A stretch of DNA of 64,000 nt from Sphingomonas sp. Leaf34 (GTDB lineage: Bacteria; Pseudomonadota; Alphaproteobacteria; Sphingomonadales; Sphingomonadaceae): contig NZ_LMLC01000002.1 in the NCBI RefSeq assembly GCF_001421805.1, positions 496,001 through 560,000 of the forward strand. Reading direction: 5' to 3'. This document shows, one piece after another, positions 28,478 through 38,120 of the stretch. Under the pieces are notes generated by a model. It was not told the DNA's origin, made no database searches, and saw nothing but the letters and a program-made list of their open reading frames with translations. How positions within the stretch are numbered: position 1 is the first letter of the stretch; every line of letters starts with the position of its first letter. The position numbers and the translations under genes were made by a program.

Positions 28478-29239
28478 ATGTACGCCAATCGCCTGCGGCT
28501 AGATGGTCGCAAAGCCTTCGTCACCGGCGGCGCGCAAGGCATCGGCTGGGCTTGCGCGGACGCGCTCGCCGAGTTCGGCGCCGTGGTGACGATCGCCGAT
28601 CGCGACCCGGATCTGCTCGCTCGCGGTGTGGAAAGCCTCCAAGACAAGGGTCACCGCGTCACCGGCATCGTGCTCGACGTGACGGACTCCGCTGCGGTCA
28701 CTGCAGCCGCCGACGCGGTGCGCGACGCCGAAATTCTGGTCAACAATGCCGGCATCGCCCGCAGTGAAACCGCGGCGGAGGACGTCGCCGACGAGCATTG
28801 GTTGAACGTCCTCGACGTCAATCTCAACGGCACCTTCTGGTGTGCACGCGCCTTCGGACGCAACATGCTGGCCACGGGCCGCGGATCGATCGTCAATATC
28901 GGGTCGATGTCGGCCTTTGTCGTCAACCGGCCGCAGCCGCAGAGCTATTACAACGCGTCTAAGGCGGCGGTGCATCAACTGACGAAAAGCCTTGCCGCCG
29001 AATGGGCCGGCCGTGGTGTTCGCGTCAATGCGGTGGCGCCGACCTATATCGCAACTCCGCTCAACGCCTTTGCCGACAAGACCAGCGAGATGTACCGCCG
29101 TTGGATCGACGGCACGCCGCAAGGACGTCTTGGGGAGGCGTACGAAGTCGCCTCGGTCGTACAGTTCCTTGCAAGCGATGCGGCGAGCCTGATGACCGGC
29201 AGCATCGTGGCGGTCGATGGCGGCTACTCCTGCTGGTAG
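28478..29239 (+). CDS. SDR family oxidoreductase in the esterase/flavoenzyme island
   Basis: A protein of 253 aa: cofactor loop TGGAQGIG near 17, Asp in TIADRD after the second strand (favouring NAD), NNAG near 88, catalytic Ser in NIGSMSA near 140, YNASK near 155, and SLMTGSIVAVDGGYSCW at the end. The ATG at 28478 is 11 bases after the esterase stop and has AAGGAC upstream; a TTG at 28463 would overlap the esterase. Coupled to the esterase by position, it may oxidise an alcohol released by ester cleavage (inference). Confidence 0.87.
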   Translation: MYANRLRLDGRKAFVTGGAQGIGWACADALAEFGAVVTIADRDPDLLARGVESLQDKGHRVTGIVLDVTDSAAVTAAADAVRDAEILVNNAGIARSETAAEDVADEHWLNVLDVNLNGTFWCARAFGRNMLATGRGSIVNIGSMSAFVVNRPQPQSYYNASKAAVHQLTKSLAAEWAGRGVRVNAVAPTYIATPLNAFADKTSEMYRRWIDGTPQGRLGEAYEVASVVQFLASDAASLMTGSIVAVDGGYSCW

Positions 29240-29353
29240 GCCAATAACCGGAGCCGATCGGCATAGCCGTCAGACCTTTCGGACAGCTTTGAAAACCGGC
29301 ACACCTCTCTGACAGGTAGACGACTCGATCTGCCGATATTCGGAGAGGTTTCC

Positions 29354-31540
29354 ATGCATCGTCGCTCGCTGCTCGCCCTATCTTCCGCGCTTACCCTTGC
29401 GTGGCCCACGCTCGCCGCGGCGCAGTCTGTCGACCCGAAGGGCGCGCAGACCAGCAACCAGGGCACCCCCGCTGACCCGCAGGTCGATACGCGTGCTGGC
29501 AACGCTCCCGCAGCCTCCGATATCGTGGTCACGGCACGCCGTCGTGAAGAACGGTTGCAGGACGTACCGATCGCCGTCACCGCGATCTCAGGCGACGCGA
29601 TCAAGCAGCAGCAGCTCGTCGTCGTCCGCGACGTGGCCGCCTACACGCCGGGCCTCAACATCAATTCGGATTCGGTCGGTCGTGCATTCGTGTCGATCCG
29701 CGGCGTCGGCACCACGCTGATCGACACGGTGCAGCCAGGCGTCGGCATTTTCATCGACGGCATCTACCAGCCGAACACGACCTATCTCAATTCGCCACTG
29801 GTCGATGTCGCCCGCGTCGAAGTGCTGCGTGGGCCTCAAGGGACGCTGTTTGGCAACAACACGCTGGGCGGCGCAATCAACGTCGTCACCCGCCAGCCGT
29901 CGAACGAGTGGCAGGGGCGGGTCGACGGTGCACTGGCCACCGGCGACAATTACGCCTCCGCGTCGGGCAGCATATCAGGGCCGATCGTCAAGGACGTGCT
30001 CCAGTTCCGCATTGGCGCGGCCTATCACAAGGAGGACGGCTTCCAGCGCAACCTCCTCGCAGGCGGCAATCAAAATCCACTCGAGACGAAAAGCATCAAC
30101 GGCACGATCCGCTTCGTCCCCACAAACTGGGCGCGCTTCACGGTGAACGGCGGATACGACCGCGTGTTCGGTGGCTCGACGCCCTATTTCAACGTGACCG
30201 GCCCGCGCGACTATTCGCTCGACGGCCGCAGCAATCAGCGCAGCCTGGGTACAATCGATTACTACGCCGCCAATGTGAAGGGCGAGTTCGACGTCGACAG
30301 CATCGATACTACGATCACCGCGATCGGCGCGTACAACCAGAGCGATACGAAGGGCGCGGGTGACGCCGACTACAGCCCGATCGACTTCTTCCGCTCGACC
30401 GTCAGCCGCACGCTGAAGACCCGCACCGGTGAAGTCCGCTTCGATACGAAGTGGAGCGAGAATTTCTCGACGCTGGTCGGTGCCTTCTATGCGCGCTCGA
30501 CAACGGATGCCACGACCACGACGACGGTGGTGCCGGCCAACCTGACCGTACCCGGCACCGCCACGTCGGAGAACGAGAACATCGCCGGTTTCGCCACCGG
30601 CTTTTTGAAGCTCGGCGATGGCCTCGATCTGACGGTCGGGATCCGCTACGACCATCAGAAGCTCGATGCGTCGACCGCCGGCCTTGCCGCCGCCTACAAG
30701 GCGAACGAGTGGCAACCCCGCGCGACCCTGTCCAAGCGCTGGAACCCGCAGTTCATGACCTATGCCTCGGTGGCCCGCGGCGTGCGCGGCGGAGGGCAGA
30801 ACGGCCCCGGCGCGCCCAACCTGACTTATCGCGGTGACAGCGTCTGGACCTATGAAGTCGGATCGAAGGCGAGCGCGTTCGATGGTCGACTGACGGCCAA
30901 TGTCGCTGCGTTCTATAACGACTACAAGAACTTCATCGGCGCCAACGCGCTCGCCCCGTCGACCATTCTCAATCCCGCCACCGGCCAGCCGGTCGGCTTC
31001 GTCGCGATCAACCTCAATTCGGGCAACGTCGAAAGCTATGGTGCGGAGGCCGAATTGTCGTTCAACGTCAGCGACGCCTGGCGCGTTTATGCCAATGCGA
31101 CGCTGCTACATGCCCGCGTGACCGATTCTAGCCAGTTCACCGCGGTGACCGGCTATGCCTATCCGGGCGATCGCATCCTGTTCGTTCCCGACGCGAACTA
31201 CTCGATCGGCACCAATCTGCGCGTGCCGTTTCACCGCGACCAGGCGATCGAGTTCGACGCGAACGTCGTTGCGAAGGGTGAGCGCACGGGCGGCTCGCTC
31301 GACGCCGCGTCGGTCCCGGTGCTGGAGGCCTATCATCTCGTGAACGGATCGGTATCGTGGCAGGCCGGACCGCTTGAAGTCGCAGCCTTCGCGACCAACC
31401 TGTTCAACGAGAAGTACGTCGAGACCTATCTCGATGCCTCGCTGTTGCGGCGGGCCGGATTGCCCGCGCCTCTTGTGTCGAACCTCGCTATCCAGTCGCC
31501 ACGTCGGCGTATTGGCATTCGTGGCACGGTACGATTCTGA
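29354..31540 (+). CDS. TonB-dependent outer-membrane receptor
   Basis: A protein of 728 aa. Signal peptide (RRSLLALSSALTLAWPTLAA, cleavage near AAAQ), a TonB-box-like ASDIVVTARRREE near residue 58, then the plug domain (DVPIAVTAISGDAI; RVEVLRGPQGTLFGNNTLGG near 155, a conserved plug motif) and a long beta barrel ending in RRRIGIRGTVRF with terminal Phe, as outer-membrane proteins require. It imports a substrate across the outer membrane with energy from TonB-ExbBD. The next gene starts on its stop (TGATG), tying it to the flavoenzyme, esterase and transporter downstream. Ligand unknown; the operon suggests an organic ester or hydroxy acid rather than iron. Confidence 0.9.
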   Translation: MHRRSLLALSSALTLAWPTLAAAQSVDPKGAQTSNQGTPADPQVDTRAGNAPAASDIVVTARRREERLQDVPIAVTAISGDAIKQQQLVVVRDVAAYTPGLNINSDSVGRAFVSIRGVGTTLIDTVQPGVGIFIDGIYQPNTTYLNSPLVDVARVEVLRGPQGTLFGNNTLGGAINVVTRQPSNEWQGRVDGALATGDNYASASGSISGPIVKDVLQFRIGAAYHKEDGFQRNLLAGGNQNPLETKSINGTIRFVPTNWARFTVNGGYDRVFGGSTPYFNVTGPRDYSLDGRSNQRSLGTIDYYAANVKGEFDVDSIDTTITAIGAYNQSDTKGAGDADYSPIDFFRSTVSRTLKTRTGEVRFDTKWSENFSTLVGAFYARSTTDATTTTTVVPANLTVPGTATSENENIAGFATGFLKLGDGLDLTVGIRYDHQKLDASTAGLAAAYKANEWQPRATLSKRWNPQFMTYASVARGVRGGGQNGPGAPNLTYRGDSVWTYEVGSKASAFDGRLTANVAAFYNDYKNFIGANALAPSTILNPATGQPVGFVAINLNSGNVESYGAEAELSFNVSDAWRVYANATLLHARVTDSSQFTAVTGYAYPGDRILFVPDANYSIGTNLRVPFHRDQAIEFDANVVAKGERTGGSLDAASVPVLEAYHLVNGSVSWQAGPLEVAAFATNLFNEKYVETYLDASLLRRAGLPAPLVSNLAIQSPRRRIGIRGTVRF

Positions 31541-32940
31541 TGAAGCACATGCCAACGCCCCCCCGCCCGCCTCTCGATGAGGCGTTCGTCGCGGTGCTTC
31601 GCCAGCGTTTCGGCGACGCGCTGGCGATGGGCGAGGGTATCCGTCGCCAGCACGGCACGAGCGAGGCGCATTTCGCCGAGGCCTTGCCCGACGCGGTCGT
31701 CTTTGCCGCGTCGACCGAGGAAGTTGCCGACTGCGTGCGGCTGTGCACAGCGGCCGGCGTGCCGATCGTACCGTTCGGCGCGGGTACGTCGATCGAGGGC
31801 AACGCGCTTGCGGTTCTTGGCGGGGTCAGCGTCAACCTTTCGCGGATGGACGCGATCCTTGCTATCAATGCGGACGATTTCGACTGCGTCGTCCAGGCCG
31901 GCGTGCGCCGCGAGGAACTGAATGCGCACCTGCGTGACACCGGGCTGTTCTTTCCGATCGATCCCGGTGCCAACGCGACGATCGGCGGCATGGCCTCGAC
32001 GCGCGCAAGCGGCACCAACGCGGTGCGTTATGGCACGATGCGCGAGGCCGTGCTGGCACTGACCGTCGTCACGGCGGACGGCAACGTCATCCGTACCGCG
32101 ACCCGGGCGCGCAAGTCGGCTGCGGGTTACGACCTCACGCGCTTGTTCGTCGGCTCCGAGGGCACGCTAGGCATTATCACCGAGATCAGCCTGCGCCTCC
32201 ATCCGATACCCGAACAGATCATGTCTGCGGTCTGCGGGTTCGAGTCCTTGCAAGGTGCGGTCGATACCGTCGTCCATTCGATCCAGTGCGGCGTTCCGCT
32301 CGCCCGCGTCGAAATCCTCGACGACAAGCAGATGGCGGCGGTCAATCGCTGGTCCAAGCTCGAATATCCCGAAGTGACGACGCTGTTCTTCGAGTTCCAC
32401 GGCTCGCCTGCGGGCGTCGCCGAGCAGGTCGAAACCGTTGCCGCACTCGCCGACGCGAATGGCGGCGGCGCGTTCAAATGGTCGAACCAGCCGGAGGAAC
32501 GCGCTAGGCTGTGGAAGGCGCGACACGAGGCCTATTACGCCGCTGTCAACGTGCGGGCAGGCGCGGTCGGCTGGACCACCGACGTGTGTGTGCCGATCAG
32601 CCGCCTGCCCGAGTGCATCCTGGCGACGCGTGCCGACATCGATGCCGGCACTGTCCCCGCTGCGATTCTGGGTCACGTCGGCGACGGAAATTTCCACGTG
32701 ATCTTCTCGATCGACCCCACCGCCCCGCATGAGTTCGAAGAGGTGGAAGCGATCAACCGTCGCCTGGTCGAACGGGCAATCGCGATGGACGGCACATGCA
32801 CGGGCGAGCACGGCATTGGCATCGGCAAGCAGGACTGGCTCGTCGCCGAACTGGGCGATGCGGTCGACCTGATGCGGACGATCAAACGCGCACTAGACCC
32901 GCTGAACCTGATGAACCCGGGCAAGATCTTCACGCTGTGA
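31540..32940 (+). CDS. FAD-binding 2-hydroxyacid oxidoreductase (GlcD / D-lactate dehydrogenase type)
   Basis: A protein of 466 aa. The PCMH-type FAD domain shows PFGAGTSIEGN near 80 and GANATIGGMASTRASGTNAV near 140; the C-terminal FAD-oxidase domain shows GHVGDGNFHVIF near 375 and CTGEHGIGIGKQ near 420. This is the signature of membrane-associated or soluble D-2-hydroxyacid dehydrogenases (GlcD, Dld, D2HGDH). It oxidises a D-2-hydroxy acid to the keto acid, passing electrons to the respiratory chain or an ETF. The start shares one base with the receptor stop. No GlcE/GlcF partner genes are adjacent, which favours a stand-alone D-lactate-type enzyme. Confidence 0.88.
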   Translation: MKHMPTPPRPPLDEAFVAVLRQRFGDALAMGEGIRRQHGTSEAHFAEALPDAVVFAASTEEVADCVRLCTAAGVPIVPFGAGTSIEGNALAVLGGVSVNLSRMDAILAINADDFDCVVQAGVRREELNAHLRDTGLFFPIDPGANATIGGMASTRASGTNAVRYGTMREAVLALTVVTADGNVIRTATRARKSAAGYDLTRLFVGSEGTLGIITEISLRLHPIPEQIMSAVCGFESLQGAVDTVVHSIQCGVPLARVEILDDKQMAAVNRWSKLEYPEVTTLFFEFHGSPAGVAEQVETVAALADANGGGAFKWSNQPEERARLWKARHEAYYAAVNVRAGAVGWTTDVCVPISRLPECILATRADIDAGTVPAAILGHVGDGNFHVIFSIDPTAPHEFEEVEAINRRLVERAIAMDGTCTGEHGIGIGKQDWLVAELGDAVDLMRTIKRALDPLNLMNPGKIFTL

Positions 32941-32971
32941 CCGGTAGCGCACGACCCCAACGGAGTATCCG

Positions 32972-33907
32972 ATGACCAGCCTGCCTCTCGTCGATCCCGA
33001 GCTCCGTCCGCTGCTCGATGCGTGGCCGACCGTGACGCTCACCCCGGAGTCGCTGGCGGCCCTGCGCGCGCGCGCGTTGCCTCTCCCGCCCGCCCCGGAC
33101 GGCGGCGTCGATCTGGAACGGCACCGGATCGCCGGGCCCGCTGGCGCGCCTGACGTCTCGCTGCACATCTACCGCCCCCGCGACACGAGGGGCGCGCTGG
33201 GCTGCATCTATCATATCCATGGTGGCGGCTATGTCGGGGGCGCCGCCAAGGAATTGGAGGTCGTCCACCGTCCGCTCGCCGCCACACTGAACTGTGTCAT
33301 CGTGTCGGTCGACTACCGGCTCGCACCCGAGACGGTCTTCCCCGGTGCGATCGAGGATTGTTATACGGGCTTGACCTGGACCGTCGCGAACGCCGACGAT
33401 CTTGGGATCGACGGTGCGCGAATCGGCGTGATGGGCGAGAGCGCGGGCGGCGGCCTGGCCGCGGCACTCGCACTCATGTCGCGCGACCGGGGCGGACCTG
33501 CCCTTGCCTTCCAGCACCTGACCTATCCGATGATCGACGATCGCACCTGCATGGGCGAACCGCATGCACATGCCGGAGAGTTCATCTGGACATCGCACAA
33601 CAACCGGTTCGGCTGGACCGCGCTGCTCGGTGAGGAGCCAGGCGGCGACACCGTCTCCCCCTACGCCGCAGCCGCCCGCGCGACCAATCTCACCGGACTG
33701 CCGCCGACGTTCATCATGACCGGTGCGCTCGACCTCTTCGTCGATGAGGATATCGACTATGCGCGTCGCTTGATCGCTGCTGGCGTGCCGACCGAGTTCC
33801 ACGTCCACCCAGGTGCCTTTCATGGCTTCGATCTGCTACCGGGGCCCGGCGTCGCCGACCGCGCGCAGGCGATGCGGATCGACGCGCTGCGCCGGGCGCT
33901 TCGCTGA
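32972..33907 (+). CDS. Alpha/beta hydrolase, hormone-sensitive-lipase-like esterase
   Basis: A protein of 311 aa of the HSL (family IV) esterases: oxyanion motif HGGGYVGG near residue 84, nucleophile near Ser157 in MGESAGGGLA, acid in TGALDLFVDED near 252 and His in HPGAFHGF near 285. No signal peptide, so cytoplasmic. These enzymes split short-chain acyl or aryl esters. It lies 31 bases after the flavoenzyme gene and directly overlaps the MFS gene (TGATG), so import, ester hydrolysis and oxidation are encoded together. Confidence 0.88.
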   Translation: MTSLPLVDPELRPLLDAWPTVTLTPESLAALRARALPLPPAPDGGVDLERHRIAGPAGAPDVSLHIYRPRDTRGALGCIYHIHGGGYVGGAAKELEVVHRPLAATLNCVIVSVDYRLAPETVFPGAIEDCYTGLTWTVANADDLGIDGARIGVMGESAGGGLAAALALMSRDRGGPALAFQHLTYPMIDDRTCMGEPHAHAGEFIWTSHNNRFGWTALLGEEPGGDTVSPYAAAARATNLTGLPPTFIMTGALDLFVDEDIDYARRLIAAGVPTEFHVHPGAFHGFDLLPGPGVADRAQAMRIDALRRALR

Positions 33908-35220
33908 TGACGACGCCGATGGCTGCCCCCCCGGCACTTGGTTTTGGTCGCGCTCTGCCGTCGTTGCTCGCGCTCACCCTCGCGATGACGATCGGCTTCG
34001 CGATGATGGGTTCGTTCGCGACGGTACAGGAAAGCGTAAAAGCCGAGTTACGGCTGACCGACACGATGTTGGGGCTGATCCAGGGGGCAAGTGCGGCACT
34101 GGCACTGGTCGTATGCTCAATTCCCGTCGGTATCCTGGTCGATCGGGTCAATCGCGTCCGGCTGATGATCGGGCTCGCACTGGTCTGGACCCTTGGCACG
34201 GCGCTGACCGCGGTGGCGACCGGCACCGCAATGCTGTTCGCCGCCCGCGTCTTGACCGCGACGGGCACGACAGGCGCTCTGACTGCGGCGCTGTCGTTGA
34301 CAGCCGATCTGTGTGCCCCTGCCCAGCGTGGCCGCGCAATGCTGATCGTCAACCTCGGCAAGACCGCGGGCATTGCGGGCGCTTTCGCGCTCGGCGGCTG
34401 GCTGTTCGGACGTTTTGCCAGCGGCGCGATGCCGGTATTCTCCGGGCTGTCGCCTTGGCGGGGCACGCATGCGGTGCTGGCCTTGCTCAGCCTCGTAATG
34501 ATCGTGCCTCTTCTGTTGCTCCGCGAACCGGCACGTCGCGAAGTCGCCGCAAGCATTCGGGCGCCGTTCGCGGTGCTGGTCGGCGAACTCTGGTCACGGC
34601 GAAGGTTCCTGATCCCGCTATTCGTCGGTCAGGTCGCAGTGGTGATGGCCGACAACGCGGCGCTAGTCTGGGCTGCACCGGTGCTCTCGCGTCATTTTGG
34701 CCTCCAACCGGGCGATTTTGCAGGATGGATGGGAGGCTTGATCCTGGTCAGCGGACTCGCTGGCACGGTGCTAGGCGGCTTCGCCGCGGACATCGGACAG
34801 AAGAGTGAGGTCCGTGGCGGGTTGCTGATCGGCGCCTTGGCCGCCGCCACGCTCGGTGTCCCTGCCGCACTGTTTCCGGTCGGCCCGACCGTCATGTGGT
34901 TCGCGATCGCACTCGGCACCCTGACATTGTGTGGTGCGGTGACGGGACTCATTACATCGGTGGCGCTGACCGTGCTCATCCCCAACGAACTGCGCGGGTT
35001 GTGCATCGGTGCGTTCATCGCGATTGCTGGCTTGATCGGCTTCGGGATCGCTCCGTCACTGGTGACGTGGACCAGCGGCTTGCTCGGCGGCGAATCACAT
35101 CTCGGCACCGCGCTTGCCATCGTCGGCGTCGCGACGAGCCTGTTATCGGTCATTGCCTTCCTGATCGCCATTCAGATGGCGCCGCTCTCTGCAACTGCAG
35201 ACCTATCAGATAGCGATTGA
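33907..35220 (+). CDS. MFS transporter
   Basis: A protein of 437 aa with about 12 predicted membrane helices and the MFS loop after helix 2 (GILVDRVNRVRLMIG near residue 75). The N-terminal helix starts LPSLLALTLAMTIGFAMMG. It fits the sphingomonad MFS group found beside TonB receptors and esterases, where it carries the periplasmic substrate over the inner membrane. The ATG overlaps the esterase stop by one base. Substrate and direction are not shown by sequence. Confidence 0.85.
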   Translation: MTTPMAAPPALGFGRALPSLLALTLAMTIGFAMMGSFATVQESVKAELRLTDTMLGLIQGASAALALVVCSIPVGILVDRVNRVRLMIGLALVWTLGTALTAVATGTAMLFAARVLTATGTTGALTAALSLTADLCAPAQRGRAMLIVNLGKTAGIAGAFALGGWLFGRFASGAMPVFSGLSPWRGTHAVLALLSLVMIVPLLLLREPARREVAASIRAPFAVLVGELWSRRRFLIPLFVGQVAVVMADNAALVWAAPVLSRHFGLQPGDFAGWMGGLILVSGLAGTVLGGFAADIGQKSEVRGGLLIGALAAATLGVPAALFPVGPTVMWFAIALGTLTLCGAVTGLITSVALTVLIPNELRGLCIGAFIAIAGLIGFGIAPSLVTWTSGLLGGESHLGTALAIVGVATSLLSVIAFLIAIQMAPLSATADLSDSD

Positions 35221-35272
35221 CGACGTTTCAGAAAGGTGCATTATGCTTCTAACCTCAGAGGAGGAGAGGATT

Positions 35273-36028
35273 ATGACGGTCACCCCAAAACGGCGGATCG
35301 ACGTTTCGCCGGAAATGCTCTCGTTCATTGGACGCGGGCCTATCGAGCCCGGTACATGGAGCGACGACGCGGTCGTCCTTCGCTTCAGTCTGGGCGATGA
35401 CGGTACGGCCGCTACGATGAGCTACGCCACCGGATCGGACCATGAGGCGATCGTCGTACTCGCGGTCGCGGCGACTGCGTGTGAGCGTATCTTCGGCGCG
35501 CTTCCCGGCCCCTGCGCGACATGGCATCTGCCGACCGAGTTGCGCACGCTGGTCCTGTCTCTGCGCGATTGCCCGTTGCCCGAGCCGGCGCGCGATACGC
35601 TGTGCCTCGCCAAGAGCATCGAACTGCTCTGTGCGAGCTTCGCCTGCCTGCATGAGGGCGCATTGATATCGGCTGATGGCGCCGGCGACCTGTCGGAACG
35701 CGACGCCCGCCGTCTTGCCGCGGCACGCCAGCTGATTGACGATCGCTGGCAGGAGAAACTGACACTCGATACGGTCGCACGCGCCTGTGGCCTCAATCGC
35801 GCAAAGCTGACCCGCGGTTTCCGCCAGATGTTCGGCTCGAGCGTGGCCGACGCGATCGCTGACAAGCGTTTGTCCGGCGCGCGCGGCATGTTGCTGGCGA
35901 CCGATCTGCCGGTGTCTGCGATCGGCTATCGCTGCGGCTATCGGAACAATGCAAGCTTCACCCGAGCGTTCGCGCGCCGCTTCGGCGTGCCGCCCACACG
36001 TCTCCGCGCGTTGCAGCTGGCGGCATGA
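35273..36028 (+). CDS. AraC-family transcriptional regulator
   Basis: A protein of 251 aa. The C-terminal 100 residues hold two helix-turn-helix units of the AraC type (LTLDTVARACGLNRAKLTRG and LPVSAIGYRCGYRNNASFTR, ending FARRFGVPPTRLRAL). The N-terminal 150 residues are a variable domain resembling PchR-like regulators. I start at 35273, where GGAGGAGAGG lies 4-13 bases upstream; an upstream ATG at 35243 is also open. Its stop overlaps the gntR start (ATGA), so the two regulators are co-translated. It is likely an activator of the receptor/esterase operon (inference). Confidence 0.87.
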   Translation: MTVTPKRRIDVSPEMLSFIGRGPIEPGTWSDDAVVLRFSLGDDGTAATMSYATGSDHEAIVVLAVAATACERIFGALPGPCATWHLPTELRTLVLSLRDCPLPEPARDTLCLAKSIELLCASFACLHEGALISADGAGDLSERDARRLAAARQLIDDRWQEKLTLDTVARACGLNRAKLTRGFRQMFGSSVADAIADKRLSGARGMLLATDLPVSAIGYRCGYRNNASFTRAFARRFGVPPTRLRALQLAA

Positions 36029-36720
36029 AGATAATGGATCGCCTGGAGGAAGGCGGCTCGCTGGTCGATCGCGCGGTACGCCGCGTACGTGATCACATGC
36101 GCGATCAAGATATGAAGGTCGGTGACACGCTGCCCGGCGAAGGCCAGTTTGCGACCGAACTTGGTGTCAGTCGCGCCGTGATGCGCGAGGCGTTCGGCGC
36201 GCTGGCGGCACTCCGGTTGATAGACGTGGCCAACGGGCGCCGCGCCCGCGTGGGCGCGATCGACGGATCGGTGATGGGAACCTCGATCGACCATGCGGTC
36301 GCGACGGCGCAGGTGTCGGTAGCCGAGGTTTGGGACGTCCGCCGCACGCTCGAGCTACGCACCGCCGAACTCGCCGCTCGCGACCGCAGCGACGCCGACG
36401 CCGCCATCATACGAACCGCCGCGCAAGCGATGGCCGCAGCGACCAACATCACTGACATAACCCGGCACGATATCGTCTTCCATCAGGCGATCGCCCGCGC
36501 CAGCGGCAACGCGTTGTTTCTCCAGGTCGTCCGCTCGTTCGAGCCGATGATGACTGTCGCGATCCCGGCAGCTTGGGAAACTCGCCACACGGAGGAGGCG
36601 CGATCAATCGTACTGAAGCGCCACGTGGACATCGCGCTCGCTATCGGCGACCGCGACGCTATCGCGGCAAACGCGCTGATGGATGCACATTTCGATCAGT
36701 CGATCGGCGCCGTACTTTAG
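36025..36720 (+). CDS. GntR-family regulator, FadR/FCD subgroup
   Basis: A protein of 231 aa: winged helix-turn-helix at about 15-75 (GDTLPGEGQFATELGVSRAV, MREAFGALAALRLIDV) and an all-helical FCD effector domain (about 95-225) with RRTLELRTAELAA, DIVFHQAIARASGN and LKRHVDIALAI, whose Asp and His residues form the metal/ligand site typical for sensors of organic acids. LldR, GlcC and PdhR belong to this group and sense lactate, glycolate and pyruvate, which fits the GlcD- and LldD-type flavoenzymes on either side. A 4-base overlap with the araC-type gene couples them. Confidence 0.88.
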   Translation: MKIMDRLEEGGSLVDRAVRRVRDHMRDQDMKVGDTLPGEGQFATELGVSRAVMREAFGALAALRLIDVANGRRARVGAIDGSVMGTSIDHAVATAQVSVAEVWDVRRTLELRTAELAARDRSDADAAIIRTAAQAMAAATNITDITRHDIVFHQAIARASGNALFLQVVRSFEPMMTVAIPAAWETRHTEEARSIVLKRHVDIALAIGDRDAIAANALMDAHFDQSIGAVL

Positions 36721-36953
36721 CGGCCGCACCGCCGCGGCAGGTCGACCTTTCTGCCCTTCCCCCCGTTTGGACCGCGTGTTCGTCGGCACGGCCGCATTCG
36801 GTGGTGAGCGCCGAGACCGATCCGTTAGGCGGCGGGGGGAACTGATCAAGATCAATTCCGGCAAGACCGTATTGTTCGACATGGCCATCCGCCTGCGTGG
36901 ACACGTTCCGCGCGGAACTGGCGGCTTCAGGCTTACTCCGTTCAGGGTTAGAT

Positions 36954-38120
36954 ATGACGCGATTAGACCGTGCGAACAACGTTGCCGACCTACGCCTGAT
37001 GGCCCGCCGTCGACTGGCCAGGCCGATCTTCGACTATATCGATGGAGGCGCGGACGATGAGATATCGCTGCGCCGGAACGCCACGGCTTTCGCGGACTAC
37101 GAACTGGTTCCCGACGTGCTCAACGATGTGTCGGAGATCCGAACGGAAACCAAGATCTTCGGGCAAGCTTCGCGGTGGCCGCTCATGCTCTCGCCCACCG
37201 GCCTAACGCGCATGTTTCATGGTCATGCCGAGCTTGCCGTGGCCCGCGCAGCGGCGCGTCACGGCCTTCTGTACAGCCTCTCGACGATGGGCACGACGCG
37301 ATTGGAGGATCTTGCGCGAGCCTTTGCCGGGCCGAAGGTTTTCCAAATCTACATCTTCAAGGATCGCGGGCTGACCGCCGAGTTCGTGGCGCGATGTCGA
37401 GACGCCGGCTTTCACGGACTTGCGCTGACGGTCGACACGCCGGTCGCCGGCAACCGGGAACGTGACCGGGTCAGCGGCCTTTCGCTGCCGCCAAAACTTA
37501 CGCTTCGGTCATTGCTCAGCTTCGCACTCCACCCCTCGTGGTCGATCCCAGCGCTCACCGGATCGAAGTTCGACCTCGCGAACGTCAGCCACAAGGTCGA
37601 TGCGCTGTCGTCGGGGCCGATGAGCCTGTTCGACTATATCGGCGGCCAGTTCGACCGCTCGGTTGGCTGGCGCGAGGTCGAATGGCTTGCACGCGAATGG
37701 AACGGGCCGCTCGCGATCAAGGGTGTAATGACACCCGAGGACGCACGTCGCTCGATCACCTCGGGGGCCACCGGCGTCATGATCTCCAACCACGGCGGGC
37801 GTCAGTTGGACGGTGCACCCGCCCCAATTGATCAGATTGAGGCGGTGCGAAACGCCATTGGCGACGCACCGGACGTGATTTGCGACGGTGGTATCAGGCG
37901 GGGCTCGGACGTGGTTAAGGCGCTTGCCCTGGGGGCGACTGCCTGCTCGATCGGGCGCCCGTATCTGTATGGCTTGGCCGCTGGCGGTGAGCAGGGCGTC
38001 GATCGCTTGCTGACGTTGCTAAACCAGGAGTTTGAGCGCACCCTGACACTAGCAGGGATCAACGACATCGCCTCGTTATCCCCCCGCCATATCCGCCATC
38101 GACCGAACGAGAGGGCTTAA
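36954..38120 (+). CDS. FMN-dependent alpha-hydroxyacid dehydrogenase (LldD-type)
   Basis: A protein of 388 aa of the (S)-2-hydroxyacid oxidase family: RRRLARPIFDYIDGGADDE near 15-30 (first strand and FMN contact), LMLSPTGL near 75, IKGVMTPEDARR near 255, the catalytic His in ISNHGGRQLDGAPAPI near 275, and DGGIRRGSDVVKALALGA near 305 for FMN phosphate. It oxidises an L-2-hydroxy acid (L-lactate, or an aromatic one such as mandelate) to the keto acid, probably at the inner membrane. An open frame extends upstream from a GTG at 36897, but the ATG at 36954 has AGGG upstream and fits family length. With the GlcD-type gene, both stereoisomers would be covered. Confidence 0.88.
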   Translation: MTRLDRANNVADLRLMARRRLARPIFDYIDGGADDEISLRRNATAFADYELVPDVLNDVSEIRTETKIFGQASRWPLMLSPTGLTRMFHGHAELAVARAAARHGLLYSLSTMGTTRLEDLARAFAGPKVFQIYIFKDRGLTAEFVARCRDAGFHGLALTVDTPVAGNRERDRVSGLSLPPKLTLRSLLSFALHPSWSIPALTGSKFDLANVSHKVDALSSGPMSLFDYIGGQFDRSVGWREVEWLAREWNGPLAIKGVMTPEDARRSITSGATGVMISNHGGRQLDGAPAPIDQIEAVRNAIGDAPDVICDGGIRRGSDVVKALALGATACSIGRPYLYGLAAGGEQGVDRLLTLLNQEFERTLTLAGINDIASLSPRHIRHRPNERA

